Shown in pieces: positions 6,595-10,321 of a stretch of 10,321 nucleotides of DNA. The notes under the pieces were generated by a model. That model was not told the origin of the DNA. It saw only the letters and a list, made by a program, of their open reading frames with translations, and searched no databases. Source of the stretch: Chloroflexota bacterium (lineage in GTDB: Bacteria > Chloroflexota > Dehalococcoidia > GIF9 > UBA5629); the NCBI GenBank assembly GCA_016875975.1, contig VGOF01000040.1, positions 1-10,321 of the forward strand, read 5' to 3'. How positions within the stretch are numbered: the first letter of the stretch is position 1; the number at the start of each line of letters is the position of its first letter. A program made the translations under genes and the position numbers.

Positions 6595-8187
6595 ATGCCG
6601 CAGGTTCAACTCTATGATACTACCCTCAGGGATGGTGCCCAGCAGGAAGGTATCTCCTTTTCCATTGCCGACAAACTGAAGATTACCCAGAAGCTGGACG
6701 AGTTGGGTGTCCATTTCGTTGAAGGTGGCTGGCCTGGGGCTAATCCCAAGGATACAGAATTCTTCAGTAAGGCCTGTCACCTGGAGTTGAGCCATGCAAT
6801 ACTGGTTGCCTTTGGAAGCACCAGGCGTTGTGATACCCGGGTAACCAAGGACGCTGGACTTCAAGCCTTGCTCGAAGCCAGGACCAAGGTAGTTACCATT
6901 GTGGGCAAGAGCTGGGATTTGCATGTAACTCAGGTGCTGGAGACCACGCTAGAAAACAACCTGCGCGTTATCGCCGAGTCTGTTGATTACCTGAAATCGA
7001 ATGGACTTGCTGTCTTTTTTGATGCCGAGCATTTTTTCGATGGCTATAAGGCGAACTCGGAATATGCTCTTCAGACGGTTGAAGCTGCGGCTAAAGCAGG
7101 TGCCGATTGCGTGGTGCTGTGCGATACCAACGGTGGTGCTTTGCCCTCCGAGGTGGCTGCTGCTATCGGAGCAATCAAAAAAGCCGTAGCTGTTTCCCTT
7201 GGTTTTCATGGTCATAACGATGGTGAACTGGCGGTGGCAAACTCATTGGTCGCCGTTCAGTCTGGTGTGGTGCAAATACAGGGGACGATAAACGGCTACG
7301 GTGAGCGTTGTGGTAATGCCAACCTCTGCTCTATTATCCCCGCTTTGAAGCTGAAGCTGGGCATAGACTGTATTTCTCAAGCACAGCTCTCCAAGCTTAC
7401 TGAAGTCTCCCATTTTGTGGCTGAGGTGGCGAATCTGGCTCTTTCTAACCATCTTCCTTATGTGGGTGCCAGCGCTTTCGCGCACAAAGGCGGGCTACAT
7501 GTCTCAGGCATTATGAAGTGGGAAGAGAGCTATCAACATATTAATCCAGAGATGGTTGGCAACCGTCCCAGGGTAGTGGTTTCTGAGCTTTCAGGCAAAG
7601 GAAACATCGTTTACAAGGCAAGGCAGCTAGGAGTGGAACTGACTGCTAAAGGCAAAGAGGCGCGCGCAATATTGGAGCAGATTAAAGAGCTGGAGAGTCG
7701 TGGTTTCCAATACGAGGGTGCTGATGCCTCTTTCGAGTTGCTGCTGCGGCGGGCGCAGCCTGACTATAAGCCCCCCTTTGAACTGGTGGATTTTATGGTG
7801 GTGGTGGAGAGGCATCGTCGGCTTCCTTCCAGGGGGGGCGAGGCTGTGGTGCTATCTGAGGCTACGGTCAAGGTAAAGGTGGAGGACCGCATAATCCATA
7901 CTGCCGCTGAGGGTAATGGCCCTGTAAATGCGCTGGATGCGGCTTTGCGCAAGGGCTTACTTGAATTCTATCCTGGTCTGGCTACTGTGGAGCTTGTCGA
8001 TTATAAAGTGCGCATCTTGGAGGAAAGCTCTGGGACTGCTTCACAAGTTCGGGTATTGATTGAATCGAGCGATGGGCATACGCAGTGGAGGACGGTGGGC
8101 AGCTCTACCAATATAATAGAGGCCAGTTGGCTGGCCCTGGCTGACAGTATGGAGTATTTCCTTATCAAGCGGAATACCACTTCTTAG
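6595..8187 (+). CDS. cimA: (R)-citramalate synthase
   Basis: Condenses pyruvate with acetyl-CoA to (R)-citramalate, the entry to threonine-independent isoleucine synthesis. The protein is 530 residues, the usual length of the bacterial CimA family. The DRE-TIM barrel starts YDTTLRDGAQQEG (Arg12, Asp13). It is followed by FVEGGWPGANPKD, which is characteristic of CimA where LeuA has an EAGFP segment. Metal-binding His205 and His207 lie in GFHGHNDGELA, then NGYGERCGNANL. The C-terminal regulatory domain contains GNGPVNALDAALRK and GSSTNIIEASWLAL, so feedback control, probably by isoleucine, is expected. ATG 6595 lies 15 bases after the leuB stop, with AGGGAG at 6578-6583, a rather long spacing of 11 bases. 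It is clearly paralogous to leuA in the same operon but not redundant with it. No ilvA (threonine deaminase) is seen in the window. Confidence 0.94.
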   Translation: MPQVQLYDTTLRDGAQQEGISFSIADKLKITQKLDELGVHFVEGGWPGANPKDTEFFSKACHLELSHAILVAFGSTRRCDTRVTKDAGLQALLEARTKVVTIVGKSWDLHVTQVLETTLENNLRVIAESVDYLKSNGLAVFFDAEHFFDGYKANSEYALQTVEAAAKAGADCVVLCDTNGGALPSEVAAAIGAIKKAVAVSLGFHGHNDGELAVANSLVAVQSGVVQIQGTINGYGERCGNANLCSIIPALKLKLGIDCISQAQLSKLTEVSHFVAEVANLALSNHLPYVGASAFAHKGGLHVSGIMKWEESYQHINPEMVGNRPRVVVSELSGKGNIVYKARQLGVELTAKGKEARAILEQIKELESRGFQYEGADASFELLLRRAQPDYKPPFELVDFMVVVERHRRLPSRGGEAVVLSEATVKVKVEDRIIHTAAEGNGPVNALDAALRKGLLEFYPGLATVELVDYKVRILEESSGTASQVRVLIESSDGHTQWRTVGSSTNIIEASWLALADSMEYFLIKRNTTS

Positions 8188-8231
8188 TTTTCAGCTTTCC
8201 ACTGTACTGTAAGGATACCGTGACTGTGAGT

Positions 8232-8247
8232 GAGGAGATTGCAGTTG
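8232..8247 (+). promoter_or_regulatory. Ribosome binding site and TTG start of the ArsA-like gene
   Basis: GAGGAGA at 8232-8238 is followed by six bases and TTG 8245-8247. The in-frame GTG 8230 and TTG 8239 overlap or abut this site and are poorer starts. Confidence 0.7.
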
Positions 8248-9165
8248 CCTGATAACTATGCCTGTCGCAATGATGAGCGCAGGGTGGTGATGTTTGCTGG
8301 CAAAGGTGGAGTGGGCAAGACCACCTGTGCTGCGGCTACCGCATTGCACCATGCTTTGCTGGGCAGGCGGACGCTGATAGTGTCTACTGACCCAACTCCT
8401 TCTTTGTCTCATATCTTTGAAGTAGGGCGAACCCCGAGGGCAAATAAGGTTCCCCAGAACCTGCGCGTTGAAGAGATTGGCGTAGATAGGGTCAAGCAGA
8501 TGTGGGATGAGAAGTTTGGTCGCGAGGTATATGAGGTCTTCTCCTCTTTTGTGGACATCGGGTATGAGGAGTTCGTTGAGTTCGTCACCGAGGTGTTGCC
8601 GGGCATGAGGGATGAGTTCATGGTGGACTACATTCGGGAGTTGGCTCTGAAGGCTGAATATGAGAAAGTGGTGTGGGATACCGCGCCGTTGGGCCAGACA
8701 CTGGGACTGCTGAACATGCCGTCGATGTTAGGAAAGCATTTGAAAACAGCTCCTCGCATTTATTCCAGGCTAAAACTTGGGGCAGACAGCAGACGGTCGG
8801 TACTGGATATTATCAAGGGGTGGGAGGAGCTATCCGGTACTGATATGGAGTTCTTGCGACACCAGGTGGAGTTCGTAATCGTTACCATTCCTGAGGCGTT
8901 GGCCGTTGAGCAGCTTGATGACATATTTGCCGAGTTCGACAAGCATCAACTGATGATAGGACGGCTGGTGGTCAATAATGTGATAAAGGACACTAGTTCT
9001 GAATTCCTGGTGACTAAAGCCAGGCAACAAAGGGAATACATCGATTTGTTGCAGAGCCGTTATCCTGACCTGGAGAAAGTGGAACTGCCTATGTTTCCTC
9101 GCGAGATAAAGGGCATAGACCGGCTAAAAGATGTAGGCAAAAGCCTGTTTCAAAACGGAGAGTGA
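8245..9165 (+). CDS. Single-domain ArsA/Get3-like ATPase
   Basis: A cytosolic P-loop ATPase of the SIMIBI/ArsA family, 306 residues and a single domain. The deviant Walker A motif AGKGGVGKTT spans residues 18-27. Switch I is STDPTPSLSHIF (47-58; Asp49 matches the catalytic Asp of Get3), and switch II is DTAPLGQTL (Asp145). Canonical ArsA/Get3 has AHSLSDxF and DTAPTGHTLRLL, so both switches deviate. The only cysteines are Cys7 and Cys28, so neither the metalloid-binding triad of ArsA nor the CxxC zinc motif of Get3 is present. Arsenite pumping or TRC40-type zinc dimerisation is therefore unlikely. No arsR, arsB or arsD lies nearby. TTG 8245 is chosen because GAGGAGA (8232-8238) sits just upstream; GTG 8230 would overlap that site. 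It closes the operon, 57 bases after cimA, and ends inside a hairpin. The client or cargo is unknown. Confidence 0.88.
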   Translation: MPDNYACRNDERRVVMFAGKGGVGKTTCAAATALHHALLGRRTLIVSTDPTPSLSHIFEVGRTPRANKVPQNLRVEEIGVDRVKQMWDEKFGREVYEVFSSFVDIGYEEFVEFVTEVLPGMRDEFMVDYIRELALKAEYEKVVWDTAPLGQTLGLLNMPSMLGKHLKTAPRIYSRLKLGADSRRSVLDIIKGWEELSGTDMEFLRHQVEFVIVTIPEALAVEQLDDIFAEFDKHQLMIGRLVVNNVIKDTSSEFLVTKARQQREYIDLLQSRYPDLEKVELPMFPREIKGIDRLKDVGKSLFQNGE

Positions 9166-9187
9166 CCGGCAGGTCACCGGTCACTCT
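9159..9187. terminator. Inverted-repeat hairpin between convergent genes
   Basis: A perfect 11-bp inverted repeat: AGAGTGACCGG (9159-9169) and CCGGTCACTCT (9177-9187), with a 7-base loop CAGGTCA. It sits between the plus-strand operon and the minus-strand thiolase gene, and the TGA stop of the ATPase gene (9163-9165) is within the left arm. The plus side is followed by TGTTACC, with no U-tract. On the minus strand it is followed by CCG and then TTTT, a weak tract. It may act as a bidirectional terminator or as a 3'-end-stabilising stem; the hairpin is certain, termination is inferred. Confidence 0.65.
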
Positions 9188-9214
9188 GTTACCTGTCCAG
9201 AATTGGCTTTCTTA

Positions 9215-10321
9215 CTATTTTTCTCGCTTGATGATGGTGGCTGCGCCCTGACCACCGCCGATGCAGGGTGATGCCAGGCCGTAGGTGCCGTTTTCCTCGT
9301 TCAGGATTCTGGCCAGCGTGCCGACCAACCTGGTGCCGGTAGCTCCAAGCGGATGGCCTATGGCGATAGCGCCGCCTTTAACGTTGACCTTCTCAGGGTC
9401 GATGCCAAGCTCCTTTATGGCATAGAGAGGCACGATAGCGAAAGCCTCGTTCAATTCCCAGAAATCGATGTCTTTGACCTGCAGTCCGGCGTGCTTCAAG
9501 GCTGCTCTGGCAGCGGGCACAGGTCCCGCACCCATGATGGTGGGGTCAACGCCAGCCCAGCCCATGGATACTACGGAGGCTAAGGGTTTGAGTTTGTATT
9601 CCTTGGCTTTTTCTCTGGACATGAGCATCATGGCTGTGGCGCCGGCGTTGAGTGGCGAGGCGTTGCCCGCTGTTATGTTGCCATCAGGTTTGAAGGCCGG
9701 TTTTAGCGGTGCCAGGCCTTCTAAGGTTGTGTCCTCGCGGATGCTCACGTCATAGTCCACCACCTTCTTTGAGCCATCAGGAAGCGTTACTTCTATGGGC
9801 AGAATCTCGCCTTTGAAGAATCCTTCCTTCAGTGCCTTAGCGGCTCTCTGATGGCTGCGTACTGCCCACTTGTCCATGTCTTCTCGCGTAAGGCCGCTGA
9901 TGGAGAACAGCTTTTCTGCCGTCATGCCCATGCTCATGCTGGTCATATAATCGTATTTCTTGAATCGTGGGTCGTTGAAAAGTAAATTGCTGGGTCTTGA
10001 TATGATTTGGCTGGGGTCAATGCCTGGTCCAGGCATGGGGACGTGGGTCATGTGCTCAATGCCGCAGGAGATAACAACGTCCGAGTATCCCAGCATAATC
10101 TCCATGGCACCGTTGTGAATGGTAGACATGGAGGAGGCGCATTGGCGGTCGACACCCTGGGCTGCCACGCTGAAAGGCAGCTCGGCCAGGAATGTGATGT
10201 TCCTCCCGCCGTACATGAATTGCTCACCCCAGGGTTGAGCACAGCCAAGCAGCAGCTCATTGATATCTTCAGGCTTTACTTTAGTACGCTTGAGTATTTC
10301 CTTGATGAGCATGGCTGCTGC
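9215..10321 (-). CDS. Thiolase (acetyl-CoA C-acyltransferase), N-terminus missing
   Basis: A thiolase-family enzyme that cleaves 3-ketoacyl-CoA with CoA or runs the reverse condensation; the chain-length preference is not readable. The reading frame is open to the window edge (Ala-Ala-Ala precedes the Met at 10310-10312), and alignment to the family suggests about 35-45 N-terminal residues lie outside. The nucleophilic Cys is in DRQCASSM (codon 10139-10141). The C-terminal catalytic blocks are NEAFA, GGAIAIGHPLGATGTR with the active-site His, and CIGGGQGAA with the second Cys, so the enzyme should be active. TAG lies at 9215-9217. It is transcribed toward the amino acid operon and is probably part of a separate fatty-acid or acyl-CoA cluster lying to the right. 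SCP2-type thiolases are excluded by the intact HPLG and CIGGGQG motifs. Confidence 0.93.
   Translation of the reverse strand, partial: AAAMLIKEILKRTKVKPEDINELLLGCAQPWGEQFMYGGRNITFLAELPFSVAAQGVDRQCASSMSTIHNGAMEIMLGYSDVVISCGIEHMTHVPMPGPGIDPSQIISRPSNLLFNDPRFKKYDYMTSMSMGMTAEKLFSISGLTREDMDKWAVRSHQRAAKALKEGFFKGEILPIEVTLPDGSKKVVDYDVSIREDTTLEGLAPLKPAFKPDGNITAGNASPLNAGATAMMLMSREKAKEYKLKPLASVVSMGWAGVDPTIMGAGPVPAARAALKHAGLQVKDIDFWELNEAFAIVPLYAIKELGIDPEKVNVKGGAIAIGHPLGATGTRLVGTLARILNEENGTYGLASPCIGGGQGAATIIKREK

Noticed and set aside
6397..6924. 175-codon minus-strand open frame across the leuB-cimA junction
   Set aside because: Antisense to two conserved genes; the translation shows no domain.
8188..8244. 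Possible terminator or promoter between cimA and the ArsA-like gene
   Set aside because: No stable inverted repeat, U-tract or -35/-10 pair could be found in the 57 bases.
1..10321. CRISPR arrays, tRNA or rRNA genes, transposons, defence or phage genes
   Set aside because: No spaced direct repeats, RNA-gene signatures, transposase motifs or terminal repeats were seen on either strand; the window is almost fully occupied by metabolic genes.

Overview
The window is a compact stretch of bacterial chromosome with a moderate GC content, near 50% by eye. It carries most of a branched-chain amino acid operon on the plus strand, followed by a convergent, truncated thiolase gene on the minus strand. 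The order ilvC-leuA-leuC-leuD-leuB-cimA, together with the short archaeal-type LeuC (419 codons including stop) and LeuD (166 aa), resembles anaerobic Chloroflexota such as Dehalococcoidia. That assignment is an inference from gene order and protein types, not from a marker gene. Other anaerobic lineages remain possible.

Layout, left to right: the 3' part of ilvC (1-974); leuA (976-2499), one base after the ilvC stop; a short MgtC/SapB-type membrane protein (2510-2932); leuC (2957-4213); a class I SAM-dependent methyltransferase (4251-4922); leuD (4981-5481); leuB (5482-6579), starting on the base after the leuD stop; cimA (6595-8187); and an ArsA-family ATPase (8245-9165). All run on the plus strand with gaps from 0 to 58 bases, and no terminator is visible among them, so one transcript is likely. 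An 11-bp perfect inverted repeat (9159-9187) straddles the ATPase stop codon. It separates the operon from a thiolase gene (9215 to the window end, minus strand) whose N-terminus lies outside the window. No intergenic stretch exceeds 60 bases.

How the genes work together: IlvC makes the dihydroxyacid precursors for valine, leucine and isoleucine. LeuA commits 2-ketoisovalerate to leucine, and CimA makes citramalate from pyruvate and acetyl-CoA for isoleucine. LeuC/LeuD and LeuB then isomerise and oxidatively decarboxylate the LeuA product and probably also the CimA product. One operon could therefore serve all three amino acids without threonine deaminase. Three proteins without an obvious place in the pathway (MgtC-like, methyltransferase, ArsA-like ATPase) share the transcript.

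The most interesting signals are in the cofactor pockets. The IlvC nucleotide-binding loop lacks the usual Arg/Ser phosphate-binding residues and carries acidic ones, which points to NADH. LeuB has Lys232, Ser292, Arg293 and Tyr340 where NAD-dependent IPMDHs usually have small or acidic residues and NADP-dependent isocitrate dehydrogenase has Arg, Lys, Tyr and Tyr, which points to possible NADP use. Both are hypotheses from motif alignment by eye. No CRISPR array, RNA gene, insertion sequence or wholly new system was found.
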